From JAXGPP01 sp964436865 (lineage in GTDB: Bacteria > Planctomycetota > Planctomycetia > Pirellulales > Thermoguttaceae), in NCBI GenBank assembly GCA_964436865.1, contig CAYTFK010000040.1, positions 1 through 32,825 of the forward strand: 32,825 nucleotides of DNA, read 5' to 3'. Every line of letters starts with the position of its first letter. Positions within the stretch are counted from its first letter, which is position 1. The position numbers and the translations under genes are program-made. Below the pieces are notes generated by a model. That model was not told the DNA's origin. It was given only the letters and a program-made list of their open reading frames with translations, and made no database searches. Below, in pieces: positions 24,866 through 32,825 of the stretch.

Positions 24866-25249
24866 TCACCGTGATTTCTTGTGCTCGCGAATCAGTTGCT
24901 CCAATTGTGCCAGTTCCTGGCGGCTGACTTCGCGGTGTTCGAGCAAATGGGATACGGCTTCCGTCAGGCTGCCGCCAAACAGCCGATCCACCAGATCGTC
25001 CGACATGCTCCGTGTAACCAGCGACTCGGTCACCGCCGCCTCGTAGACAAAACGGCGGCCGTCTTCACGATGCCGCACGAGTCCGCGGGCCTCCATCTTC
25101 CTCAACATGGTGGCCACGGTTGTGTAAGCCAGCTTGTCGTCGCTCAAGGCGGCCTGGACCTCGGCGACATACGCGGGTCCCCGCTCCCACAGTACGCGCA
25201 TGATGCGCAACTGCAGATCTCCCAGTCTTTGGATGCGTTTGGCCATCAT
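24866..25249 (-). CDS. BlaI/MecI-family transcriptional repressor
   Basis: Winged-helix repressor of 127 residues. LGDLQLRIMRVLWERGPAYVAEV is the family's first helices, LAYTTVATMLRKMEARGLVRH the recognition helix region and DGRRFVYEAAV the wing. The C-terminal half (SMSDDLVDRLFGGSLTEAVSHLLEH) is the dimerisation domain and contains the region cleaved by BlaR1-type proteases. The ATG at 25249 follows AGGAGGT by 9 nt. An ATG directly after it, at 25246, is an alternative. First gene of a two-gene unit with the M56 peptidase. Its own promoter carries two palindromes of BlaI type, so it is very likely autoregulated. No beta-lactamase is nearby, so the role is probably envelope stress or substrate sensing. 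Confidence 0.95.
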   Translation of the reverse strand: MMAKRIQRLGDLQLRIMRVLWERGPAYVAEVQAALSDDKLAYTTVATMLRKMEARGLVRHREDGRRFVYEAAVTESLVTRSMSDDLVDRLFGGSLTEAVSHLLEHREVSRQELAQLEQLIREHKKSR

Positions 25250-25275
25250 GACGCAAGGACCTCCTGAGACTGACA

Positions 25276-25317
25276 ACTACCGCGGTAATACTACCGCGGT
25301 AGTGAATCGCCTGTCAA
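25276..25317 (-). promoter_or_regulatory. BlaI operon promoter with two tandem operators
   Basis: On the minus strand TTGACA (25312-25317) and TAGTAT (25288-25293) are 18 bp apart. ACTACCGCGGTAGT (25290-25303) is a perfect 14-bp palindrome, and 25276-25289 is a second copy with one mismatched pair, centred 14 bp away. The CTAC-N4-GTAG design resembles known MecI/BlaI operators. Both sites cover the -10 box and start point. The sulfatase begins 238 bp beyond on the other strand and could share the control. Confidence 0.75.
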
Positions 25318-25554
25318 GTGGCGCGAAAGAACAAACACGGCAATCGGCCCTGCCACTCTTCCGGGTTAGCCGCGACCGGCCGTCGCGGCCTCTGTGACCG
25401 CGTGCTCAAGCGGTCTCGCAGCCCCAAAGTCGACTGCAATTGTTGCGGGACAATTGTGGCGGGCGATAAGATGCCCGCTTGCCGTCCGTCGCGGAAACCG
25501 CCATGTCGGCCCGTTCAACAACGCGTCAATCATGAAAAGGCTCGAGCCAACGCC

Positions 25555-27018
25555 ATGAAGTACATTCCTGCCACAATCGCCATGCTGCTGGCTGCTGCCC
25601 TCGCGCTCAAGGCACCCCCCGCTCACGCTGCGAGCAAACCAAACATCGTCTACATCCTCGCCGATCAGTGGCGGGCATCGGCCTTCGGGTACACGGGTGA
25701 TCCCAACGTCAAGACGCCCAACCTCGATCGGCTGGCTGGCCAAAGCGTCAACTTCCGCAACGCGGTTTCCGTCTGTCCCGTCTGCACGCCGTACCGCGCG
25801 GCCCTGATGACCGGCCGCTATCCGACCACCACGGGCATGTTCCTCAACGACGCCCACCTGCCAGACAGTGAACTGTGCCTGGCGGAAGTGCTCAAAGAGG
25901 CGGGGTACGCGACGGCGTACGTCGGCAAATGGCATCTCGATGGCCACGGCCGCAGCGCATACATCCCGCCCGAACGCCGGCAGGGTTGGGATTACTGGAA
26001 AGTTGCCGAGTGCGACCACAACTACAACCACTCTCATTACTACGCCGGCGAGTCCGACGAAAAGCGTTTCTGGGAGGGCTACGATGCATTCGCCCAGACC
26101 AAGGACGCCCAGCAATACATCCGCGAACGCGCGAGCCGTCCCGAGCCGTTCGTGCTCCTCGTTTCGTACGGCATTCCGCATTTCCCCCACACCACGGCGC
26201 CCGACGAATACAAAGCCCTCTACCCACCGGAGAAGATTGTGCTCCCGCCCAACGTTCCAGAGGCGATGGCGGCGAAAGCGCGGCAGGAAGCGCAAGGGTA
26301 TTACGCGCACTGCACCGCATTGGACAAGTGCGTGGGCGACATCCTGAAGACGCTCCATGAGGCGGGCATCGCCGAGAACACGCTGGTCGTATTCACTTCC
26401 GACCACGGCGAAATGCTCGGCTCGCACGGCTGCCCCCCATACATGAAGCAGGTCGCTTGGGCCGAGTCGGCCCATGTACCGTTCCTGCTCCGCTACCCGG
26501 CGATTCACGGCGCGGAGGGGCGCGTTGTGGAAACGCCGCTCACCACCCCTGATATCTTCCCGACCTTGCTCGGCCTGGCCGGCGTCGCCGTTCCCGATAC
26601 GATCGAGGGGGACGATCTGTCGGGCGTGGTGCGCGATGGAACGGAACTCGCCGACCGGGCGGCGCTTTACATGGGAGTTGCCCCGTTTATTGAGCGCGAG
26701 TTCGCCCAGGAGTACCGCGCCATCCGCACCCGGCAATACACCTACGTCCGCCGGCTCGACGGTCCGTGGCTCCTGTTCGACGACACCAAGGATCCCTATC
26801 AGCTCGACAATCTGATCGCTCGGCCGGAGTACGCGGCACTCCGCCAGCAACTCGACCGGCAACTCCAGGCCGAACTCGACAAGATCCGCGACGACTTCCG
26901 CCCCGGTCCCTCCTACATCGCCGAGTGGGGCTACCAGATCGGCCCGCACGGCAGCGTCCCCTACAACGTGAAGGAAGTGAAGCCCCAAACGCCGACACGG
27001 AAGCAGGCACCGCGATAG
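25555..27018 (+). CDS. Exported type I sulfatase
   Basis: Sulfate-ester hydrolase of 487 residues with a Sec signal peptide (AMLLAAALALKAPPAHA, 9-25). The formylglycine motif CxPxR is CTPYR with C77, followed by AALMTGRYPTTTG, the family signature. Metal and substrate segments are ILADQWRASAFGYTGDPNVKTPNLDRLA, GKWHLDGHG (~124-132) and VVFTSDHGEMLGSHG. The first metal motif is Asp-Gln where many have Asp-Asp, which is common in this subgroup. C77 must be converted by a formylglycine-generating enzyme, none of which is seen here. The ATG at 25555 starts the signal peptide; the ribosome binding site is weak (AAAAGG, 14 nt). Sulfated polysaccharides are the likely substrates. It is divergent from the BlaI unit. 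Confidence 0.93.
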   Translation: MKYIPATIAMLLAAALALKAPPAHAASKPNIVYILADQWRASAFGYTGDPNVKTPNLDRLAGQSVNFRNAVSVCPVCTPYRAALMTGRYPTTTGMFLNDAHLPDSELCLAEVLKEAGYATAYVGKWHLDGHGRSAYIPPERRQGWDYWKVAECDHNYNHSHYYAGESDEKRFWEGYDAFAQTKDAQQYIRERASRPEPFVLLVSYGIPHFPHTTAPDEYKALYPPEKIVLPPNVPEAMAAKARQEAQGYYAHCTALDKCVGDILKTLHEAGIAENTLVVFTSDHGEMLGSHGCPPYMKQVAWAESAHVPFLLRYPAIHGAEGRVVETPLTTPDIFPTLLGLAGVAVPDTIEGDDLSGVVRDGTELADRAALYMGVAPFIEREFAQEYRAIRTRQYTYVRRLDGPWLLFDDTKDPYQLDNLIARPEYAALRQQLDRQLQAELDKIRDDFRPGPSYIAEWGYQIGPHGSVPYNVKEVKPQTPTRKQAPR

Positions 27019-27299
27019 CAATCAGGCGCGAACCGAAACGCCTTCGCGAGTGCTTGCTTTCGTTGCGGCGAGGGGCGCGGTGGCAAGTCCAGTGCGGATA
27101 AGGCTTTCGAGCCGCACCTTCGAACGCAAGTGATTTCACCCTTTTGGCTTGAGTGTTGAAGTTCGTAGAGGGGTGTTAGCACTGAGAGTCCAGATCCGGG
27201 CAAAAAATGGGCAAGGCCACTTGCCGAGGAATGGCTCCAGCAAGCGTGTCAAATTCAAAGAGCAGACACGGACGGCGTCTGTGGAATGAAGGTGCGATG
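27019..27299. other. Gene-free interval after the sulfatase
   Basis: I see no supported gene on either strand. Short frames exist but have no ribosome binding site and no recognisable content. Transcription from the promoter at 27333-27362 would run through this interval, antisense to the sulfatase end. Confidence 0.5.
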
Positions 27300-27362
27300 C
27301 CGGCGGACGGAGGTCCGTCGCTGCCGGATTATAGTATACAAATGATCATTTATCCCTGTCAA
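27300..27362 (-). promoter_or_regulatory. Orphan promoter with a perfect palindrome and a 5' hairpin
   Basis: On the minus strand TTGACA (27357-27362) and TATACT (27333-27338) are 18 bp apart, one of the best -35/-10 pairs in the window. The spacer contains the perfect 12-bp palindrome AAATGATCATTT (27340-27351), the place expected for a repressor. Right at the predicted start lies a hairpin: CCGGC/GCCGG (27300-27304, 27323-27327) enclosing GACGGA/TCCGTC (27306-27311, 27314-27319). No coding sequence follows for over 280 bp on this strand. It may drive a small RNA or be left from a deleted gene. Confidence 0.5.
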
Positions 27363-27706
27363 TGGGCAGCAGGCCAGTTCTTTGGAGTTTCTGGGGGGTA
27401 CTCGCGCTGAAACGGTTCGACGCGTGTGCATCTCTCGGCTAGCTAAACTGACTGGATATGGCTAGCTCTCTCGTGGGGTGGCGGGGCTGCCAGGAACCGC
27501 GGAATCGGCACCGCCGGGGCACCGGATTTCGCGGGAAGGGGGTAGACTTAAGGGATCCGTTTCGACACCCGCCGGGCGTCGAACCAAACCCTGCGAGGGA
27601 TCGGGTTCGGGAGCAATAGCTCACGCTTGCCGCCAGGCTGGCCACGGCGAGTTTTCTCGCGGCTGGCCTGCGACGCACCGACGCGCCGGATTGCCGCCAC
27701 GTTTCC
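27363..27706. other. Upstream region of the large membrane protein gene
   Basis: No gene is supported. It holds GGCTAGCT twice (27437-27444 and 27460-27467) and an inverted repeat TTCGACACCC/GGGCGTCGAA (27561-27570 and 27574-27583, one mismatch, 3-nt loop), which would form a strong hairpin in a leader of the following gene. Confidence 0.4.
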
Positions 27707-30700
27707 ATGAGTGAACCTGCCGTTTCGCAAACACGGCTGACGCTGGCCGAACTGGACGAGGCCCTGCGAGCCGTCGATCCAGCAGTGCTCTTGTTGCCGC
27801 CGCGGATCCTCCGCCGCGTCATTCGGGAAGACCGCCGGCTCCGCGGGCTGCGCCTGCACGTCCCGCATGGGCTGGGCTACATCGTCGGTCGGGAGTTGTT
27901 CGTCAATATCGTCGACCGCTCCGAACTCTGGATCGAAGTTTCGCGGGATCTTCCGGACCGCCTGCTGCTACTCCCGCAACCGGACGGCGACACGCTGGAG
28001 AACACGCCCGCCGAGCAGATCCTGGCCGAGTACTGGCGGAGCCTATTTCATCTCCGCATCCACCAGGAACTGGAGACGCGACTGCCGCGCGGCGCAGGGG
28101 GCGCGGCGGCGGTCGAAGAGCGGATCGAGCGGCTGGGGGCCGCCGAGTTTGACGAGATCCGCAGCGTGCTCGACCAGGAAGGGCTGCTGTTCCCCGACGC
28201 CGACCCCCGCAGCGTGCTGGTGGAGTTTGCGGCCTTCTACATGGAACTGCGCTATTTCGCGCCTGGCTCGCTGCCGCGTTACTTCCCCGCATTCGAGCGG
28301 CGAGCGGTGGCGATGTCGGTGGTCGCGGAGTTGGTGCACGGCGCGGCCCTGTTTGCCGACACTCGCCCGGAAGGCGCGGAATTGCCGGCGGAGGAAGTGC
28401 CGCTTGCCGATTACGATGCCTTGCCCCCGGCGGCCGAATCGCCGGAGCCGCCGCCACGCGCGCGGCCGCGGCGACCGTCGATGCGGAAGTATCAGGCCCT
28501 GGTCGCGGCCGCCGAGCGTGCGGCCACGCGCGGCAACCTGGCGCGGGCCTGCATCCTCCTGCTGCGGGCCCGCCAGCGCGCGCCCGACCGGGCCGAGAAC
28601 CGCGCCCGGGCGGCGGTGAAGGACACGCTGGGCCGCTTCGTCCGCCGCCTGCAGAACGCGCTCGGTTTCGCCGACAACGAGATCGACGCCTGGCAGGAAG
28701 CGCTCTCCGCCCTGCTGACCTACAGCGCCGACGGCATCTGGACCTCCGAGGCGCGGCTCCTGTTCGACCTGCAGAAGATCTGCGTCGACCGCGAGCGGAG
28801 CGTGTTCGCCGTCGACTTGAAAGGCTACCTCCGGTCGCGCGGCCGCCAACCGCTCGAGCGCCCCCTGCCACGGCTGGAGGAGGTGCTCATCTGCCGGCAT
28901 CTGCGCAACGCTCTGGGCCGCGTGGCGACCGTGCGCATCGCCGACAGTCAGCGGCAGCACCTCCACACGCTGCTGCGCAGCGCCGCCGAATCGAGCGAGG
29001 AGCAGCTCCGCGACCGCTTCCGCCCGATCATCGACCGCGCTTTGCGCGAGGCGAGCCTCTTGCCGGAGAATATCGTTGAGCGCGTGGCGGCGAGGAAGCT
29101 CGTCGAGGAGCTCGCCGACCAGATCATCGACCGCGGCTATCTCACTATCGGCGCGCTCCGCGACGCCCTGGCCCGCAACAACCTCAAGATCCGCGACCTC
29201 GCCGGCGCTCGCGACCTGATCCTGGGGGACGAACTGCTGCGGGCCGACGAGCAGATGGCCGCCTCGCTGGAAGGAGTGCACCGCAAGGGTGAAGCCTACA
29301 TGCGGGCGATCCAACGTCTCAGCTCGGTCGGTTTCGGCACGCCCTTCGGAAGGTTTCTTACCCGGTATCTCGTGCTCCCTTTTGGCGGCGCGTACGTGAT
29401 TGAGGCCGGTCTGCAACACCTGATTTCGGTTACCACCGGTGCGGGAGACATCGGCCTGGAGTATCTGCCGGCGGTCGTCCTGCTGGGCCTCTTCCTGATG
29501 CTGTTGATCAATGTCAATTGGTTCCGGCTCGGCGTGTGGGAACTGCTGCAGACAGCCGGCCGCGGACTGCGGTTCGCCTTGCGCGATCTGCCGCAACGCG
29601 TCCTGCGGCTACCCGTCGTACAACGGGTCCTGCATTCGACGCCGTTCCGCTGGGCGACGCGGTTCCTGGTGAAGCCGCTGGTGGCCACGGGGCTGATCAC
29701 GTGGCTGATGCCCGAATTGGCCGCCACCTGGCGCAATTCGTGGACCAACACGATGGCCGTGTTTCTCGTCCTCGCCCTGGTGCTGAATTCGCGCGTGGGC
29801 CGCGACCTGGAGGAACTGGCCGCCGAGTGGCTGGCCCGCCTCTGGCGCTGGTTCGGCATCCAGGTGCTCGCCCGGCTGTTCTGGCTGATCATGGATCTGT
29901 TCCGCGCCGGGCTCGACGCCGTCGAACGTCTGATGTACTCCGTCGATGAATGGCTTCGCTTCCGCACCGGCGAAACGCGGCTGACGCTGGCGGGTAAACT
30001 CGTCCTGGGCTCAATCTGGGGCGCGATCGCCTACGTGGCCCGATTCTGCATCAATCTCCTGATCGAACCGCAAGTCAACCCGATCAAGCATTTTCCCGTG
30101 GTGACCGTGTCGCACAAGGTGCTGATCCCGTTCGCACCGCTGCTGGCCGGAGTGCTCGAGCTGGCGATGGAGAAAGGCCTGGCGATCACCGTGGCCGGAG
30201 CGATCATCACTTCGATTCCGGGCATCTTCGGTTTCCTGGCCTGGGAGCTCCGCGAGAACTGGCGGCTGTATGTCGCGAACCGGCCGCGCGGGCTGACTCC
30301 GGTAGTCGTCGGCCGGCACGGCGAGACGGTGCGCCGCCTGTTGCTGCCGGGCTTCCATTCCGGCACGATCCCCAAGCGCTACGCGCGGCTGCGCAAGGCC
30401 GAAAGCGAGGCCCGCCGCAAAGGGAGCTGGTCGGCGGTCCGCCGCCATCTGAGGGCGATCAAGCAGATCGAGGCCGAGCTCGGCCGCTTCGTCGAGCGGG
30501 AGCTCCTCTGGCTGTTGACCGAATCGCGATGCTGGAAGGCCGGGTCGATCGAACTCGGCCGCATCCACCTGGCGACCAACCGTATCCGCCTGGAACTTCA
30601 CTTCCCCGCCTCGGACGACGCCCTATCCATCGTCTTTGAAGCCCGCCAGCAGGGGCTCGTCGGCAATCTGGCCGGAACCGAGGCACTCCGGCAATTCGAT

Positions 30701-31051
30701 ACCGAGGCCCGGCGGTCGCTTACTACCGGCCTGGTGGGACTCTTCAAGATGGCTGGCGTCGATCGGCTGGGGCCCGAAGCCGAGGCCGTGCTGCCGCTGG
30801 CCCTGGCCGCCAGCGATCCGGCCGGACCGGAGCACAACCTCTGGCCCGAGGCCTACGCCGTTGAGGTGTGCTACGATCTGGAGCGCTCCGCGCCGGCCCG
30901 GACGGACCTGCCCGTCGCAGGGCGTGCGCTTCCGGCATTCGGCGCGGCACATGTTGTCTGGCGGCAGTGGGAGCGCATCTGGACGAACTGGGAGCTGCCG
31001 GCTACACGGCGCGAACCGCGCCCGCTGGCGGTCGAGCAGCCCCGCGCGTAG
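27707..31051 (+). CDS. Large multi-pass membrane protein of unknown function
   Basis: A 1114-residue protein that I cannot assign to a family. Residues ~1-550 are soluble and mostly helical, with many Arg and Glu, a proline-rich linker near 240-265 and a helical repeat-like stretch (~265-310, ALVAAAERAATRGNLARACILLLRARQRA). Hydrophobic segments lie at about 553-575, 586-606, 652-672, 681-695, 716-736, 761-786 and 804-848. After the last helix a basic cytosolic-type domain of ~265 residues follows, starting WELRENWRLYVANRPRGLTP. The ATG at 27707 has no good Shine-Dalgarno sequence; GC-rich third positions continue throughout. It seems monocistronic. An envelope or trafficking role is only a guess. 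Confidence 0.85.
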   Translation: MSEPAVSQTRLTLAELDEALRAVDPAVLLLPPRILRRVIREDRRLRGLRLHVPHGLGYIVGRELFVNIVDRSELWIEVSRDLPDRLLLLPQPDGDTLENTPAEQILAEYWRSLFHLRIHQELETRLPRGAGGAAAVEERIERLGAAEFDEIRSVLDQEGLLFPDADPRSVLVEFAAFYMELRYFAPGSLPRYFPAFERRAVAMSVVAELVHGAALFADTRPEGAELPAEEVPLADYDALPPAAESPEPPPRARPRRPSMRKYQALVAAAERAATRGNLARACILLLRARQRAPDRAENRARAAVKDTLGRFVRRLQNALGFADNEIDAWQEALSALLTYSADGIWTSEARLLFDLQKICVDRERSVFAVDLKGYLRSRGRQPLERPLPRLEEVLICRHLRNALGRVATVRIADSQRQHLHTLLRSAAESSEEQLRDRFRPIIDRALREASLLPENIVERVAARKLVEELADQIIDRGYLTIGALRDALARNNLKIRDLAGARDLILGDELLRADEQMAASLEGVHRKGEAYMRAIQRLSSVGFGTPFGRFLTRYLVLPFGGAYVIEAGLQHLISVTTGAGDIGLEYLPAVVLLGLFLMLLINVNWFRLGVWELLQTAGRGLRFALRDLPQRVLRLPVVQRVLHSTPFRWATRFLVKPLVATGLITWLMPELAATWRNSWTNTMAVFLVLALVLNSRVGRDLEELAAEWLARLWRWFGIQVLARLFWLIMDLFRAGLDAVERLMYSVDEWLRFRTGETRLTLAGKLVLGSIWGAIAYVARFCINLLIEPQVNPIKHFPVVTVSHKVLIPFAPLLAGVLELAMEKGLAITVAGAIITSIPGIFGFLAWELRENWRLYVANRPRGLTPVVVGRHGETVRRLLLPGFHSGTIPKRYARLRKAESEARRKGSWSAVRRHLRAIKQIEAELGRFVERELLWLLTESRCWKAGSIELGRIHLATNRIRLELHFPASDDALSIVFEARQQGLVGNLAGTEALRQFDTEARRSLTTGLVGLFKMAGVDRLGPEAEAVLPLALAASDPAGPEHNLWPEAYAVEVCYDLERSAPARTDLPVAGRALPAFGAAHVVWRQWERIWTNWELPATRREPRPLAVEQPRA

Positions 31052-31070
31052 AGGCGACCTTCGACGCCTC
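31051..31070. terminator. Hairpin between convergent genes
   Basis: GAGGCG (31051-31056) pairs with CGCCTC (31065-31070) around an 8-nt loop. It starts at the last base of the stop codon of the large membrane protein, in the 49-bp gap to the convergent beta-propeller gene. It is short and lacks a U tract. Confidence 0.3.
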
Positions 31071-31100
31071 ACCCGGAGGCGCGTCCCATTTGCGCCCGGC

Positions 31101-32351
31101 TCATTGCGCCCGCACGTCGTAGCACAACATCACATCCTGATCGCGAAGGTACAGCATTCCGTTGGCGATCACCGGGTGGGGCCAGGCAGCGTTGTCGCTT
31201 CGCGAAGGCTGCTCGAAACGGCCCTTGGAGCGATACTCTTCCGGAGTGGCCTCAACGAGCGTCAGCGGACCCTTTTCGCTGCGGCAATAGAGCATGCCGT
31301 CGGCATACAACAGCGAGCACTTGCCCGGCTCGCGGTTCTGCCAGACGGTCTTGCCCGTCTTGTACTCGATGCAGGTGAGCATGCCCGGATCGTTGGCGCC
31401 GTAGAGGTAGCCGTCCAACAGGATCAGCCCGCCGTGGTGATTCTTGATGTCCTTGCTGAACCACAATTCGTCAACGTCGTAACCCTGCGAACTCCGCTTG
31501 ATCCAGGCGGCGCCGCCGCCATGGCCGTAGCCGCTCGCCGAGCAGACCGTCTGGCCGAGCACAACGGGCGTGGTGATGTTGATTCCCCGGTCGTTCGCCG
31601 GACCGTCGTAGCGCCACAGCGGCCGGCCGCTCTTGGCGTCGACGCCGACAATCCCCTTGGCGGTGAGTTGGACGTACTGGTTGACCTTGGCGATATTCGT
31701 CTTCATGATCGAACTGTAACCCGCTCCATCGCCGATCGGAGCGGCCCAGACAGGCTTGCCGGCTGTCTTACTCACTGCGGCCAGCGTAGCCTTCTGGCCC
31801 CCGGGCGTGAACAGCACCAAGTTTCCATCGACCAGCGGCGACTCGGCGTATCCCCACTGCGGTGCTTTCCCGCCGAAGTCGTTCTCCAGGTCTCGCTTCC
31901 ACAACAGTTTTCCGCTCTTGGCATCAAGGCAAGCCAGATCGCCGGAGATGCTGATCGTGTAAAGCTTGCCGTCATCGAATGTCGGCGTGGCCCGCGGACC
32001 GGGATAGCCGCTCCCATCGTGCCGCACCTGGCCCAGCGGAGTTTCCCAGAGTTGCTTGCCCTCGGCCGACAGATCCAGTGCCAGAACCCAGTCCTGGTTA
32101 TCGCGCTGCCCCATCGTGTAGAGCACGTCGCCGACGATCGCCGGTCCGCTGTAGCCGATGCCCAACCCCTCAGCTTTCCAGACCAGTGGCGGCCCCCCCT
32201 CGGGCCACTCTTTCAGTAGCCCGGTTTCGGTCGAGATCCCGTCGCGTTTGGCCCCCCTCCAGCCCGGCCAGTCCTCAGCCGAGCCCCACTGCGGGACGAG
32301 AAACAGTGCCAAGCCAACCGCCGCCGCCAATGCCGAACGCCATGATCCCAT
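31101..32351 (-). CDS. Secreted PQQ-like beta-propeller repeat protein
   Basis: Exported 416-residue protein with a signal peptide (ALAAAVGLALFLVPQWGSA, 7-25), then DWPGWRGAKRDGIS, the standard opening of planctomycete PQQ-like propellers. Blades are marked by repeats such as KGIVGVDAKSGRPLWRYDG, LACLDAKSGKLLWKRDL and CIEYKTGKTVWQNREPG, the tryptophan-docking pattern shared with BamB and quinoprotein dehydrogenases. Calcium/PQQ catalytic residues of true alcohol dehydrogenases are not evident, so the protein is probably structural or binding. GGGAGAG lies about 7 nt before the ATG. Converges with the large membrane protein gene. Confidence 0.92.
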   Translation of the reverse strand: MGSWRSALAAAVGLALFLVPQWGSAEDWPGWRGAKRDGISTETGLLKEWPEGGPPLVWKAEGLGIGYSGPAIVGDVLYTMGQRDNQDWVLALDLSAEGKQLWETPLGQVRHDGSGYPGPRATPTFDDGKLYTISISGDLACLDAKSGKLLWKRDLENDFGGKAPQWGYAESPLVDGNLVLFTPGGQKATLAAVSKTAGKPVWAAPIGDGAGYSSIMKTNIAKVNQYVQLTAKGIVGVDAKSGRPLWRYDGPANDRGINITTPVVLGQTVCSASGYGHGGGAAWIKRSSQGYDVDELWFSKDIKNHHGGLILLDGYLYGANDPGMLTCIEYKTGKTVWQNREPGKCSLLYADGMLYCRSEKGPLTLVEATPEEYRSKGRFEQPSRSDNAAWPHPVIANGMLYLRDQDVMLCYDVRAQ

Positions 32352-32825
32352 AGAATCTCTCCCAACGCGTCACCGGGTAATCGCCGTCCCGCGATTCTAC
32401 ACCACCGGGCCAGCCTTTCCCACTTAACCGCGCCCAAACCGATAGTGTTCACGCGTGTACCATAAACCACGCGTGGCCTGAATGGCAATAGAGATTCGTG
32501 CAAGCTGTTGACGGGAAATGCCTTACGTCGCAGACGGTACACCGTTTTCAAGCCCAGGGCCGAAGGGCTTTCGACGAGTTGTTCCGTGGCATGGGGTGCC
32601 GATCGACCGCCCCCGCTACGACGTGCGCACTGAAACGCGTTGCTTCCAGCGCCGACGCGCCGCGTTTTGCCGCGGCGCGGCAGTCACGCTAACTGATTAG
32701 ACGCGGCATGGCCCGGACGACTGGCGCCGGCCTATTCAGGCCCAGCTTCAGTGTCGCTTGACGGCTGGTCGCCGATTCTTCTGGCCGCGGAGAAGAACTA
32801 CAGGAGCCGGTCCCACCACAACGAG
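32352..32825. other. Right-end intergenic region without a supported gene
   Basis: The only structure I see is the palindrome CACGCGTG repeated 18 bp apart (32450-32457 and 32468-32475), which could be a tandem operator upstream of the beta-propeller gene. Near the edge both strands hold short open frames (a minus-strand tail stopping near 32750, and a plus-strand frame after 32700), either of which could be part of a gene outside the window; neither is recognisable. Confidence 0.4.

Noticed and set aside
24866..25249. Beta-lactam resistance operon
   Set aside because: BlaI and an M56 peptidase are present, but the peptidase lacks a penicillin-binding sensor domain and no beta-lactamase or PBP gene is nearby.
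25366..27021. 551-codon minus-strand frame
   Set aside because: Antisense to the sulfatase, whose CTPYR signature and signal peptide identify the coding strand.
28043..29596. 517-codon minus-strand frame
   Set aside because: Antisense to the large membrane protein; no ribosome binding site and a composition typical of reverse-strand GC-rich shadows.
30636..32219. 527-codon plus-strand frame
   Set aside because: Overlaps the end of the large membrane protein and runs antisense through the beta-propeller gene.

Overview
The window looks like chromosomal DNA of a high-GC planctomycete (Planctomycetota, possibly Pirellulales-like). The evidence is the combination of several Gfo/Idh/MocA oxidoreductases, two of them with Tat signals, a XylR-type LacI/AraC hybrid regulator, an exported sulfatase, an SGNH esterase, a PQQ-like beta-propeller protein that opens with the usual DWPGWRG motif, and BlaI/M56 and PadR units. 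No rRNA, tRNA, CRISPR array, integrase or intact insertion sequence was seen. The taxonomic call is inference from gene content only.

Region 1 (1-13.6 kb) is a carbohydrate catabolic locus. A secreted clan GH-A glycoside hydrolase, cut by the left edge, converges on a XylR-like regulator. Divergent from the regulator is a tight co-directional series: Tat-exported Gfo/Idh, cytosolic Gfo/Idh, MFS sugar/nucleoside-type permease, a second cytosolic Gfo/Idh, a glycyl-radical activating enzyme, a glycyl radical enzyme (GRE), and after 76 bp a secreted GH39-like hydrolase. The likely logic is that outside enzymes release or oxidise a sugar, the permease imports it, dehydrogenases process it, and an oxygen-sensitive radical lyase or dehydratase cuts it. 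The GRE has a canonical glycyl-radical loop but an atypical active-site motif, Cys-Asn-Trp in place of Cys-x-Glu. It is the best candidate here for undescribed chemistry.

Region 2 (13.6-19.2 kb) is looser and partly decayed. It holds an orphan Tat signal peptide that ends at a stop codon, two unknown secreted or anchored proteins, an SGNH hydrolase, a Tat-exported Gfo/Idh whose ribosome binding site may be masked by a leader hairpin, and the C-terminal relic of an SLC13-type permease.

Region 3 (19.2-25.3 kb, minus strand) holds two small regulated operons. The first is PadR, then a membrane-anchored Ig-like protein, then an S41 protease with two tandem CBM-like modules, behind a promoter that carries a 10-bp dyad. 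The second is BlaI followed by an M56 BlaR1-like metallopeptidase fused to four 57-58 residue coiled-coil repeats, behind a promoter covered by two tandem BlaI-type palindromes. A 57-nt near-continuous hairpin with a UUCG loop lies between them.

Region 4 (25.3-32.8 kb) holds an exported sulfatase, a gene-poor stretch with an orphan promoter built around a perfect palindrome, a 1114-residue membrane protein of unknown function, and a convergent secreted PQQ-like beta-propeller protein. The last 470 bp hold no gene I can support.
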